Position numbers and translations under genes: made by a program. The notes beneath the pieces were generated by a model. The model was not told where the DNA came from. It did no database searches and was given only the letters and a program-made list of their open reading frames with translations. A stretch of DNA of 64,000 nucleotides from Aphrocallistes beatrix (taxonomy: Eukaryota > Porifera > Hexactinellida > Sceptrulophora > Aphrocallistidae), in the NCBI GenBank assembly GCA_963281255.1, contig OY725498.1, positions 2,790,001-2,854,000 on the forward strand, read 5' to 3'. Of the stretch, positions 12,964 to 23,876 are shown piece by piece (the stretch's first letter is position 1; each line of letters opens with the position of its first letter).

Positions 12964-14090
12964 AAGTTCTGATCATAACCCGACATTTCTGATCATAATC
13001 CACACAATTTCTGATCATAATCCGACATTTCAGATCATAATCCACACAATTTCTGATCATAATCCGACATTTCTGATCATAATCCACACAATTGCTGATC
13101 ATAATCCGACATTTCTGATCATAATCCACACAATTTCTGATCATAACCCGACATTTCAGATCATAATCCACACAATTTCTGATCATAATCCGACATTTCT
13201 GATCATAATCCACACAATTTCTGATCATAATCCGACATTTCTGATCATAATCCACACAATTTCTGATCATAATCCGACATTTCTGATCATAATCCACACA
13301 ATTTCTGATCATATTCCGACATTTCTGATCATAATCCGACATTTCTGATCATAATCCGACATTTCTGATAATAATCCACAAAATTTCTGATAATAATCCA
13401 CACAATTTCTGATAATAATCCACACAATTTCTGATAATAATCCACACAATTTCAGATCATAATCCACACAATTTCAGATCATAATCCACACAATTTCTGA
13501 TCATATTCCGACATTTCTGATCATAATCCGACATTTCTGATCATAATCCACACAATTTCTGATCATATTCCGACATTTCTGATCATAATCCGACATTTCT
13601 GATCATAATCCGACATTTCTGATAATAATCCACACAATTTCTGATAATAATCCACACAATTTCTGATAATAATCCACACAATTTCTGATAATAATCCACA
13701 CAATTTCAGATCATAATCCACACAATTTCAGATCATAATCCACACAATTTCTGATCATAACCCGACATTTCTGATCAAAATCCCAATATTTCTCATCATA
13801 ATTCCGCATATTTTCTGATCAAAATCCCACTCTTCTGATCACAATCCCATTTTTCTGATCAAATTCCTCCAATGTTGATGGAATTGGATCAGAATGTAAA
13901 TTTCTGTTCCAAAATTGCCAATTCTGATCTTATTCCCACATTTCTGATCATATTCCTACATTTCTGATCATAATCCGACTACGAAATTCTGATCTTAATC
14001 TCCTTCAAAATTCTGATCAAATCCGTATTTTCTGATCAAATTCCACAGTTGTTTTTCTGATCAAAATCCCACTCAAATTCTGATCAAAAT
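12964..14090 (-). repeat. TGATCA-unit tandem array with 42-bp higher-order period, right arm
   Basis: Two related units alternate: 'tctgatcataatccgacatt' (20 bp) and 'tctgatcataatccacacaatt' (22 bp), giving a 42-bp period, most regular at 12964-13340. Because 42 is divisible by 3, the array is also open on the minus strand with a 14-residue repeat; I do not think it is translated. A block at 13360-13500 recurs nearly unchanged at 13610-13750, a second level of duplication. Outward the units degenerate to those of the left arm. Confidence 0.92.
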
Positions 14091-16792
14091 CCATGATTTC
14101 CTTGAACGTAGTGGTAGTGACAGTTACAGTGTTAGTGAGTAAAACCCTCCAGATCCAGCCAATGGTCCGAGTGCTGCTAATCTAATTAATGAGCCATATC
14201 AACCAATTGATGTAAGCTTCCCCATTAGAAAAGTGAGTGGGAGTTTGCGAAGTTTCTGACCTGAGTGGTTTGTTGCTTGCCCCTGGTTAGAATACAGTGT
14301 AAAGCTCGACTCAGCCTTTTGCTTTCCATGCCGGCTGTTTGCAGCAAGTCACCCAGGGTGTGGAGAGTAAGCATTAACGCACATAGGGTTTCGTTACTGG
14401 GAGAATGCAACTGAAATATTCAGGAATCACAGTAGTGCGTGTACATCACTCTGCAATGACTGCCTGGAGTTTAGCCAAGACACAGAAAGAGTCCATTGCA
14501 TCTCAGTTTAGTACAGTACACAAGGCACAGGTTGAGAAGAACCGTGCACACTTACGAATTATTTCTGAGACGATTCTTTTTCTTGGTAAACAGACCATTA
14601 CAATTCGTGGTCATAATGAGACAGAGTTATCGATTACCGTGGTAATTTTCTCGAAATTAAGGATAACAAAGACCTACATGAATACCTTGATTTGCACCGA
14701 ATCAAATTTACCAGTTCCCAAGTTCAAAACGAACTGATTTCTATTATTGGGCGTTTGATCCAAGACCGAATTATGAAAGAGGTACATGAGAGCCAATACT
14801 TGCACTGATAGTCGATGAGACTATGAACATTGCTAGACTTGAACAGGCTGCCTTATGTATCCGCTACCTTTATATGAAAAGTGGCAATGCCATTATACAA
14901 GAACGTATTTTAGGATTCTGGAAATGTGTCAGCACAACTGGTGAAGCATTGCATAATCTCATGAGGTCTGTTTTATGTGAACTAACTCTGTGCCTTCACA
15001 ATGTGGAAGCTCAGTGTAACGATGGAGCAGCAAATATGCGTGGGAAATACTCTGGCCTTGCTTCAAGGATACAAAAGGGGGAGCATCGAGCGTTGTACGT
15101 ACACTGTCATGCACATCAATTGAATCTTGTTCTTGCTGATGCTTGCAAGAACATCAGAGAAGTTAGAAATGCCTTGGGTACTGTGTCCACACTATATAGT
15201 TTTATTGAGGGTTCAGCAAAGCGTCATCATCTGTTTCATGAAATACAGCAAAAATTGGGAATTAGTCAACCAGTCACATTGAAAGCATTGTGCGAACCCG
15301 TTGGTCGTGCCGTTATAGGGCTCTACATGCAGTAATACTAACCTATCCTGTCATTCTCCAATCTTTGGAAGACATTGCTGAGCATGAAGCTGCCAAGTCA
15401 GGTGCTGATGCTGCATCTCTTTTGAGGCACATTTCGACCTTCGATTTCGTAATCATGATTGAGATTTTGGATTACATATTTTCAATTACAGATTCATTTT
15501 CCCGTGAACTGGTCTCATGAACTTGACATATCTTCCATACGGGTGAAAATGGAAAGTGTAATAGACACTCTAACCGGTATCAGAAATGGGGACTTCTTTC
15601 ACCGTCTTTGGAGCAATGCACAAAAATTTGCTGAGGACCACCAACTGGACCCATCATCTGAGACTCGAAGGCGGAAAGTTCCCAGATTTCTTGATAGTGG
15701 ATCACAAATTCATGTTTACCTGTCTCCTGAGGATCGTTATCGTGAAGCTGTCTTCTATGCTACAATTGATGTCCTCACATCAGAGCTGAAAGAACGCTTT
15801 GCAGAGAATGATTATGAAATATTGCGTCATATTTATGTAATACTACTGAAATGACAGTCAAATTCCAATTCCATACAGAAGTTGGCTGAGTTCTACGACT
15901 TTGATAGTCATCAGCTGGAGTGTGAGGTGAGTGTTTTCTACACATTCGCAAATAATATTATTCAAGACACCCCAAGTATTCCCGAACTGGCTCAGCTATT
16001 TGTGGTTAAGAGCCTGACTGTGATGTTTCCCCTAGTATGGAAACTGATCCAAATAGCTGCATGCATACCTGTTTCCACAGCATCTCCAGAGCAAACATTT
16101 TCTGCATTGAGGAGATTAAAAACTTACCTTCGAAGTACAATGGGGGAACAGCGATTGAGTGGATTGGCTCTGATGAACATTGAGGCTGAGGTAGCAGAAA
16201 GTTTGGAATCAAAACTTGACTTGATTGTGGGAAAGTCTTCAAGTCAGCGGCGCTCTGATTTTTACTGGTATTGGTTCAGTTTCATCATATACTATTACAT
16301 TAATTTATGTAGAAGTGTGAATGATAGTTTCCCAATAGATATATTTGAGCTTTCGCGGTTCGCGCGTGAGGGGAACTTCCCCTAGTATATGCCCCACCAC
16401 TAACTTGGCCCTAGCTACGCCTATGGTCGATGCTATATCATGTATTGAAAACTGCAAGTAATTGCATACTAAATAATAAGGCAAATAATATTAATTCTTT
16501 TACAACACATAGCCAATCAAAATAACCTGGGAGAGAGATCCTTAAACTTAGTTCAAAATAGTGTGTGTATGTATTTTCAGAGAAATTTTGAAAGAAACAA
16601 ATTACTATTACATTTAGAAAAGTACAGTCTCTATTAGTTGATTATGATGTACTAATAAAAAATCTTGTCCTCATTTGACAATTGAATGAATGGAAAATAC
16701 CCATTTTTATGCTATGTTAAATTATAGAAAACTCGACTTCCTGTTATCCCTGGTCCAAAGTAGTGATCAGGCCTTATCTTTAGTAGGCTATG

Positions 16793-17133
16793 CCCAAAGT
16801 TATTTGCAGTGAACTTTAACTTCGTGTAATATATTAAACATATGTTTAGGAAGTGTATAATAATTTCAGGATGGCTTTATTTACGCGTTTTCATTCTATA
16901 TATACACTAGCTTGAGTTAGACTACCATAACATGCGGTTAGACAGCACCTTTTCTGGAATGCAAACTCATTTTTTGTCGATTTTTTTGAAAGTCCCAGCA
17001 AATATCTATCACAGTATACAATGTATTCTTATATATGCTACTGAATTTTGTTATGCAACCACTCATGTATGTACATGAATATCATTTAGTTGTGTAATTT
17101 TTTAGAATTTGTTAAAAGATTCAGCAAGATATA
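16793..17133. other. Flanking sequence without recognisable feature
   Basis: AT-rich sequence between the P-like element and the next MITE. Nothing recognised. Confidence 0.4.
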
Positions 17134-17830
17134 CAGGGTGACTCTTAAGTTCTGTTACAAGCTTCATTAGGTATAAAATTTCTTATACTCAAACGATCTT
17201 AGTTATTATGGTCCTTAGAGATTGTAATTCGAATATTTTCAATGATTTTAAAAGATTTTACAATTCTATTACTTAGAAATGTGTTTTGTATGGTGAGTTT
17301 TGTGAAAAAAAATGTGTCCTGGCACGCAGCGAAAATCGCGAATCAGGGCCCACTGTTTCTGTAAAAATGTCTTCATAATTGATGTCCCATGACGATTTAG
17401 TACCAGGTACCTTTCATTCGCCATAGAAATATTTCATAAATCCACTGAATTCGTTATCAGAAGCGAGAAAAAGTTATTCAGTCGCAGTTCAAATTAGGTA
17501 CATTTTGCAAAATTCCCCAAAATGGCAATTTTTTCACATCACAAAAGAATCTGATCCATTGGTCTTCAAAATGCACTGATCTGAACATCTTATATCTCTA
17601 CAAATTTAGAGGGTTCGAGGAAAATGTGTGAGCTAATTCTTCCTAGAATTTGAAGACTGGGAAGATAACTTGAAAAGCAGTGGGCCCTGATTCACGATTT
17701 TCGCTGCGTACCAGGACACATTTTTTTTCTCAAAACTCATCATACAAAACACATTTCTAAGTAATAGAATCGAAAAATCTTTCAAAATCATTGAAAATAT
17801 CCGAATTACAATCTATAAGGACCATTTTGA
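17134..17830. mobile_element. Truncated copy of the 1351-2132 foldback MITE
   Basis: Starts CAGGGTGACTCTTAAGTT after TA, followed by the shared 'acaagcttcattaggtata' and 'tgtcctggcacgcagcgaaa'. The second arm is recognisable to about 17828 ('caatctataaggaccat'), but the terminal CCACCCTG end is missing. Confidence 0.8.
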
Positions 17831-17849
17831 TTATATAACACAGATTATA

Positions 17850-18262
17850 TAACACAAAGATTTAAAAGAATAGGCAAATAAAATCCAAACAAAATAGCTC
17901 TATAAAGGAGTTCATTTATATAATGATCGGGAAATCGCAAGTTTTATCTCAGATTTTTGTGATCACTGAGTCAGAAATAAAATTATGATCGTTTCAAAAA
18001 AAAATTTGTTCGGATCCGACCATTTGTTCTTGAGATAGCGCTTATGATAGGTAAAGTTCTGGGATAATATCACTCTATGGTCCCAAAAGAAGGCGATGTC
18101 ATATCTTAAAAACTATTAAAGATATATAATATATTATATTCTTAAATAAAAGGATATATGCGAAAATATATAGGTTCCTCAAACATTCCTTCGTCAAAAA
18201 ATAAATAATTCTCGACTTATCATTGATTTAATTGTAATACAAATTCTATGAAGAACTGTATA
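17850..18262 (+). mobile_element. R1 family fragment
   Basis: Matches the inverse of 28640-29050 ('aaaggagttcatttatataa', 'tcggatccgaccatttgttc', 'atgtcatatcttaaaaacta', 'ataggttcctcaaacattcc'). Neither terminus is present. Confidence 0.75.
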
Positions 18263-18289
18263 TTCATATTCTTCACATATGATACTACT

Positions 18290-18440
18290 ATGATCAATAA
18301 AGGATAACTCATCACTTTTCTTTTGTGATTTTTCGAGTGATATCGATTATAGCAGAAAGACAGACTTATCTAGAGATCTTATCTACTTTATTATAACAAT
18401 TTGAGTTCAGGCGCACAAAGGATACCCCCGGCATACACAA
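18290..18440 (+). repeat. R2 family fragment
   Basis: Contains 'gtgatttttcgagtgatatc' and neighbouring sequence as in the R2 units at 22367-23876, ending with a degraded 'aggcgcacaaaggatac'. Confidence 0.6.
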
Positions 18441-19160
18441 AATACTCACTATGGAATTAACATTCAACATTAAGGAAATATTTTTGGTACAAAGATTCTC
18501 CGATATTTTCATGAATGATAAATAGTATTATATACGAATCAAATCTCTAAATAATTCGCTCTTTTAACAACATTTCAGTTTTGCAAAAGGTTTCAAATTT
18601 TATAGAAGCAAAATAATATTTTTTATAGAAGCAAAATAAAAATAAAAGATTACTTAGGTCTTCTATTTCAGTTTGCGCATTTCTTATATTGCAAATATGA
18701 ATTCAAAGTATCAACTGCATACTGTAAACGATGCATACAGAATAGAGAAGTACACAATGATGTAGTATAATATGGTGATCAAAAAATCGAAAGTTTGAAT
18801 CTTTACATGCACACATTTCAAATAGTTACATTAATCACAAAATACTCACTCTAAAATATTAATAAAAATTTTTTTTATCCCAGGATTATTTTTTTTAGTC
18901 CTAAAAAGAAAAAAAAAATTTTTTTAATCATTAAAATATACACTGATCGAAATGATCTTGATGCAAGAGAAAATATGGAATATGGAGTGATCCCAAATGA
19001 GAATATTGTAAATTAGCTATAAAATTTTTTCAAAAAAACTGAGAAGAATAGAAGCAAAGTCATAATTTGACATAAATAGTCTTAAGCGCGATTTTTTACC
19101 ACCTCATTGATCAAAAGTAAAAAGAAATTCAAGTATTATGAATTAATACACTACGTGAAT
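18441..19160. other. AT-rich stretch without gene
   Basis: Contains runs of A and T around 18865-18930 and nothing else recognisable. Confidence 0.4.
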
Positions 19161-19309
19161 CTATATGCTCCCAATTACAAATCTCGATCCTCCAGAAGAC
19201 CAACAAAAGGAATGGTGGTTGGTGTTGCATAGATCAGACTGGGATCCGGGACAATGCGTTAGAGACTTCCAACTGAAGTCTCCACTTTACTTGCAAAGGC
19301 ACCGCACGT

Positions 19310-19711
19310 ATGGTCTGTCTAATCTTGACAGCTCAATTTCAGTCTAATATTCAACATCCAATGAAGGAAAGTATAGCAACGAAAGAGGAGGTGAGGAATC
19401 CGGAAGGTGGAAAATTTCGGATCTTTCCGAGGTTAACATGCCCTAACCGGTGGCTAAGAAGACACACTCATCGGATTAGGCGATATCAGCAGAGAAAAAA
19501 CAGGCGGGGGATAACATTAAGTCTCGAAAAGGAGCGTACTTCAACTTGGGGAGTTCTGGCTATTTTATTCGGGATTGCCTTTATCTATACTGTCACCAAT
19601 GGGGAGAAATATCTCGGAGCAACTGAAATGGTGGTTTCTCCGATCAAAACTCATTGCAGTGGTTGCAAAATTAACGAGACCCAAGAGGGAAATTTGGTAA
19701 AGGATAATTGA
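19310..19711 (+). CDS. Unrecognised reading frame with one predicted membrane segment, next to a gypsy integrase relic
   Basis: ATG at 19310 gives 133 residues. The middle is strongly basic ('RRHTHRIRRYQQRKNRRG', about residues 44-61). A hydrophobic segment 'WGVLAILFGIAFIYTVT' follows (about 80-96), then a CSGC pair near 115. I do not recognise the family. It lies about 90 bp before a Ty3/gypsy integrase fragment on the same strand, so it may be the remains of another retroelement frame. It may equally be a chance frame. Confidence 0.3.
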   Translation: MVCLILTAQFQSNIQHPMKESIATKEEVRNPEGGKFRIFPRLTCPNRWLRRHTHRIRRYQQRKNRRGITLSLEKERTSTWGVLAILFGIAFIYTVTNGEKYLGATEMVVSPIKTHCSGCKINETQEGNLVKDN

Positions 19712-19803
19712 ATATGAATGCATGAATTATAAGATAAAGTATAGAAGAGGGACTGAGACCCCTAATCCCCATCGAAGTTCCACATAAATATCGTAGGACG
19801 GTC

Positions 19804-20620
19804 GTGGTGTATGACGTTGCAATCCTGCCATGGTCATATAACGGTTTCCGATATGTGCTTATTGTGGTGGATCTTTTTAGCAAAGATATGGAAGCGTACT
19901 CAACGCAGAACCAGGAGGCAGAAGCTATTGTGGCTGTACTCCAGCATGGTTGGTGTCGAAGGCATGGTTATCTACATTTTGCATCAGGGCTGGAATGTGG
20001 ATGGGAATCAGGTAAGAGAGTGGTGCGAGAGGATGGGAATAGAGGAGTTCGACGCCGTATCATCCGGAGAGCAACGGACAAGGCGAGAGGTCGATACAAA
20101 CTTTCAAGCAGACCCTTGGTGCCTCTTGGAAGAGAGACGTATAGAGAAGAGTAATAAGACCAATTGGCCCGTTCTGTTGCAGGAGGTGACGTTTGTGTGT
20201 AATACTCTCTCTAACTCAAGTACAGGATTTTCGCCACATCATTTGATGTACGGCACTCCACTGCGGACACCAGTTATTCATGGGCTTACCTCGATAACGG
20301 AGAAGGCGTGTCTACAGACAATTCAGAGTATTCGCAATGTTTAGCAGATCGGAATGAAGAGCCCGAGAGAATACTAAAGCAGTTCATTCAGATATGAAGC
20401 GATTTTATGATTGAGGCAAACGGACTAAGGCAATTGAGAATGGAGACTGGGTACTCCTGGACGACAAGGCAAGATCAGATGCTTTGGAACCTATGTACAG
20501 GGGGGTCCTGGTCGTGATTGTGAGGAAAGATGTGAATATGTACATTCGGTGTGCGAATACTGGTCGCATATCAGTAGTCCATATCAAAATATGTAAAAAA
20601 ATCCCACAACTACAGCAGGG
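19804..20620 (+). pseudogene. Ty3/gypsy integrase core and C-terminus, degraded
   Basis: The block 'GFRYVLIVVDLFSKDMEAY' (about 19843-19900) is the retroviral-type integrase core start with its first catalytic D. The frame then shifts: 'WNVDGNQVREWCERMGIEEF' (19994-20053), later 'TFVCNTLSNSSTGFSPHHLM' (20190-20249). After a further break comes 'IENGDWVLLDDKARSDALEP' (20432-20491), typical of the integrase C-terminal region. Several frameshifts and the stop at 20342 rule out function. The reverse transcriptase and gag regions were not found upstream. Confidence 0.82.
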
Positions 20621-20828
20621 TTTTCCAGTAATTAGTGGTTATCCGACGGCGTAGTAGAGGAAGCTCGTGGCACCTCGGCCAAGAATATAATCTTAATGTA
20701 ATCTAGTACGAGGCTGGCACAGAGGCACCTGAGGTCCCGGTGAAATCTAAGCTCAGGCAAGGGGACTCATAGACTCGGATACCCAACCGTTTCCAGAAGT
20801 GAAAGCCTGTAACGCGCTTAATTCCTAC

Positions 20829-20984
20829 ATTATGTAGGAAGAGGTGATGTTAGGAATCACTAAGTTTATAGGTAACCACAAGTATTTCATAGTCAGCTCT
20901 AGTATAACACGCTACAATTATATATTACTCATTCTGTATTGTTCTTCTTAGTTAATTAATTATATACAGTTTGTTATTAACCTC
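20829..20984 (+). other. Possible polypurine tract and start of a 3' LTR
   Basis: 'aggaagaggtga' at 20838-20849 is purine-rich and is followed by TGTTAGGAATC, a plausible LTR start; a CA end occurs near 20984. No matching 5' LTR was found, so this is tentative. Confidence 0.25.
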
Positions 20985-22251
20985 ACATCTTCCAGTGGGG
21001 TACAGAGGCAATGCCCCTGGAAGCTGGCAACATTTGTTTCATAATTTACCCAGATTAACCTAATTTTGTCGTTTTAGAAATATAAATTTACTCTAAGGAT
21101 ACCCCTTCACAATGGTGTGACTAGGCTTTGATTACTGGGTGGTCATAATCCTGGTAGGTTGGGCACGTTCCATAATTTTGTATTATATAGTAGACAATAA
21201 TGACTCTTGGGCGAGCGAAACGAGCCAATAAGGAGATTTAGGGGTATACATATATCCCAGCGATTTTAAAAATGACTGTATAAACGACAGATTTTGCAGT
21301 ATGTGAAGGTGTCTTCAGTTTGTCAGTCTTGGGGATCCTAGGACACCAGGATCCCCCTCCCTAAGCCACTGAAAATAAACATGACAGCAAATTCCTATAT
21401 ACAACCACTAACCATGTGTCCAACACAGGGAAGGCGGTGCAGTCTGATTGTAATAGTTATGACGCATGTAGCGAGTCACCACAAGTCGCACTACGTCGTG
21501 TATAATATGTATAGTATTATCCAGTATGCATTGTTTAGTATTAGGGCAAGTTCCTTATCTTACTGTAGCGGGTCCTTCCTCTTTGCGAATCTACAGGACG
21601 GATCTCTAGAGGCTCGCTAGTCGGGCAGCGATGATGCAGCACCAATAGCTCCCACTTAATCAATGCCTAGATTAATGCATAAAAGAGGGTAACTAGGCTT
21701 CTGATGAAGGAACTGTTATTGATTTACAATTCTGGAGCTGGAATTTTCTATAATTTCCTAAAAATCTGTGTTTAACTCATGAGAATGAGGCGTCAAACTA
21801 ATGAGAATGAAGCGTCCTTATTGAGGCATTTTGAATCAATTAAGTAGGCTCTTACGATTTAGAATCATGATATAAATCATTTGGAAGCTATAGATCAAGA
21901 TTTCGCGGAAGCTTATACAACCTTTCTAGTGGTTAGACTGTTTCAAAAATTCAAGTTTGAATCATTAGAGGGCACTCTTCAAATAGTTTACCATGAGATT
22001 ATTTAGTGATCGTGCAAGGTAAGCTTCCCCTAGTGCAGATTTATGTTGGGATTTATCCAGTTTAATGCTTAAAATTTCAAATTATGCAATTCTAATAGGC
22101 AAATAAACTAACAACTTTTCCATTTATTTAAACTTTTCCATTTATTGATATATTTGAGGGCGAAATTATATCAGCTAATACGTAATACATTTTAATAACC
22201 TGAAATCTACCAGTTTGAAGTTATTGGTGAAAACAGTTGGGACCAATAATA
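20985..22251. other. Stretch without recognisable gene
   Basis: Includes a short hairpin 'ggggatcct...aggatcccc' at 21332-21357. No protein similarity was recognised in any frame. Confidence 0.4.
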
Positions 22252-23876
22252 ATCCTTACTATTAAAACTCAATTAATGCATATTTATATATATAGTATAT
22301 ACAGTATATAGATCCTTACTATTAAAACTCGATTAATGTGTATATATGTGTATATATATCTATATCTGTAACGAATTGATTGAAGAAACTGCCAGGCGTA
22401 GAAAGCTGATTTTTGGCATGTGGGAGTCTTTTGGTTATGGCTCCAGTAAGTTCTGAGCTCAGACGAAAATGTCGACTCATCATGGAATTATGACGTCATT
22501 GTCACATTTTTAAAAGTTAAGCAACACAGTTATTCGGGCATAACTCAGCCATTATAGGAGATAGAAGGCTGAAATTTCAATAGAATCTGTATACTAACAC
22601 GTCTCACATATAATGCAGCTATCGTCAAAAAATGATGGCTCATCGATTTGCTATGACATCATCATTACTCATCAAAAAATTTCAAAATTGATAAATTTTG
22701 TGTTTTTTTCGAGTGATATCGATTTTAAAACTAAGATGGACATATTTAGAGATGATATCTCCCTTAAAATTAACCGATGTCACTTCCAGGCGACCGAAAG
22801 GAGCCTCCGGCGGACACAAAGTGTCCACCAGCCGCGCAGCGCAAGCAAGCGAAGCGCGCTTGTATATATATATATATATATGTAACGAATTGATTGATTG
22901 AAGAAACTGCGGGGTGCAGAAAGCTGATTTTTGGCATGTGGGAGTATTTTGGCTGTGGGTCCAGTAAGTTCTGTGCTCGGAGCAAAATGTTGACTCATCA
23001 TGGAATTATGACGTCATTGTCACATTTTTAAAAGTTAAGTAATACAGTTATTCGAGCATAACTCAGCCAGTATAGGAGTTAGAAGGCTGAAATTTCAACA
23101 GAATCTGTATACTAACATTCCTCACAAATGATACAACTGTCATAAAAAAATGATGACTCATCACTTTATTATGAGTCATCATTACTCATCAAAATTTTAA
23201 AAATTGATAAATTTGGTGATTTTTCGTGCGATATAGATTATAGCAGTAGGACAGACGTATTTAGAGGTGTTATCTCCCTTATAATTAATCAATGTGATTC
23301 TAGGCGACCGAAGGGAGCTATTGGCGGACACTTTGTGTCCGCCAGCCGCGCAGCGAAAGCAAGCGAAGCGCACTTATATATCTATCTATCTGTAACGAAT
23401 TGATTGAAGAAACTGCTGAGTACAGGAAGCTGATTTTTGGCATGTGGGAGTCTTTTGGCTATAGCCCTACTAAGTTTTGAGCTCAGAGCAAAATGCTGAC
23501 TCATGATGGAATTATGACGTCATTGTCACATTTTTAAAAGTTAAGCAATACAGTTATTCGTACATAACTCAGCCATTATAGGAGATAGAAGGCTGAAATT
23601 TTAATAGAATCTATATACTAACATCTCTCACATATAATGCAACTAATATCAAAAAATAATGACTTATCACTTTGTAATGACGTCATCATTATTCATCAAA
23701 AATTTTAAGAATTGATATATTTGGTGATTTTTCGTGCGATATCGATTGTAACTGTAGGACAGATGTATTTAGAGATGTTAATTCCCTTATATTTAATCAA
23801 TGTGACCCAGGCGCCTCCGGCAGACACAAAGTGTCCGCCAGCTGCGCAGCGCAAGCAAGCGAAGCGCGCTTGTTAT
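22252..23876 (+). mobile_element. R2 family: leader plus three tandem units of about 0.5 kb
   Basis: Units at 22367-22880, 22881-23390 and 23391-23876 each begin TGTAACGAATTGATTGAAGA and end in a GC-rich tail (gcgcagcgcaagcaagcgaa, then gcgcgcttg) followed by a TA or TCTA microsatellite. The tail can form a small hairpin (CAAGCG / CGCTTG). The units differ by roughly 10-15%, so the duplication is not very recent. The leader at 22252-22366 (ccttactattaaaactc plus TA repeats) recurs inverted at 55860-55915. The layout recalls non-autonomous Helitron/Helentron-like repeats, but no encoded protein or canonical end proves it. Short frames inside are not conserved. Confidence 0.75.

Larger units (their letters stand above)
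11303..14100. mobile_element. Foldback element with satellite-like arms, nested in the hAT
   Basis: The left end GAAATCATGGATTTTGATCA and the right end, its inverse, are flanked by CTTGAACG (11295-11302 and 14101-14108). The left arm is about 0.87 kb and the right arm about 1.45 kb. They pair across a loop of about 430 bp (12180-12615). The arms' inner ends share a GC-rich block (tcggccgacagaccgatag at 12148 against its inverse near 12640). The arm length difference comes from expansion of the tandem repeats on the right. No transposase is present; an 8-bp duplication suits hAT, and 9 bp (Mutator-type) is not excluded. Confidence 0.9.
11043..16385 (+). pseudogene. hAT transposase (TTF-zinc-finger / hAT dimerisation type), frameshifted
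   Basis: ATG at 11043 opens a charged N-terminus ending at 11302 ('DDQLER'). After the inserted foldback (11303-14100) the frame resumes at 14109 with 'SGSDSYSVSE'. A TTF-type zinc-finger block 'CPWLEYSVKLDSAFCFPCRL' lies at 14275-14340. Then come 'ENRAHLRIISETILFLGKQ' (14540-14595), 'LIVDETMN' (about 14808, first D), 'CNDGAANMRGKYSGLASRI' (15017-15073, second D), 'HCHAHQLNLVLADA' and 'TRWSCRYRAL' (15296-15325). The C-terminal dimerisation region 'SPEQTFSALRRLKTYLRSTM' is at 16084-16143. At least four frame changes and several stops make it inactive. A separate, minus-strand relative lies at 58381-61842. Confidence 0.9.
10811..16425 (+). mobile_element. hAT transposon nested in the P-like element
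   Basis: Starts CATAGGCATAGC and ends GCTACGCCTATG. GTCGATGC is duplicated at 10803-10810 and 16426-16433, an 8-bp hAT target duplication. Subterminal inverted blocks (aaggtggggcacttg against gccccaccactaacttgg) support the ends. The element carries a hAT transposase gene, itself split by the foldback element 11303-14100. Confidence 0.92.
8312..16525 (+). pseudogene. P-element/THAP9-like transposase, multi-exon, interrupted
   Basis: A THAP-type end 'LCAKHFDAEDI' (8343-8375) follows a splice acceptor. Later exons give 'LNMDEIHVKSNITYK' (before 9031, first catalytic D), then after an intron with GTTAGT...TTTAG borders 'VIVSDNYPLN' (9322-9351, second D) and 'LLFDFVHILKSIRNN' (9430-9470). An intron lies at about 9572-9639. 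After it come 'QNDPIENHFGLYRQM' (10130-10175) and 'YECTNCFTEGKSM' (10770-10810). The hAT insert follows. From 16434 the same frame continues about 30 codons to a TAA at 16523-16525. Defects: TGA at 9472-9474 where the family has a tryptophan, a frameshift near 9905, and TAA at 10489-10491. Exon borders before 8700 are inferred. The product would have cut and pasted its own element; it is now dead. Confidence 0.85.
7994..16792 (+). mobile_element. P-element-like transposon carrying a nested hAT element
   Basis: A 27-bp terminal inverted repeat runs from 7994 to 8020 (starts CATAGCCTACTAAAG) and is matched exactly, inverted, at 16766-16792. CCAAAG lies just outside both ends, which may be the remains of a target duplication. 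Without the hAT insertion (10811-16425 plus 8 bp) the element is about 3.2 kb, a normal size for a P transposon. Its THAP/P transposase spans 8312-16525, and the last exon continues after the hAT. Confidence 0.88.

Noticed and set aside
12950..13342. 130-codon minus-strand frame with a 14-residue repeat
   Set aside because: It is the translation of the 42-bp satellite period; openness follows from the repeat length, and the arms are transposon DNA.
11640..14090. CRISPR-like array (regular short repeats)
   Set aside because: Units are contiguous variants with no unique spacers, in a eukaryotic transposon; it is a satellite.
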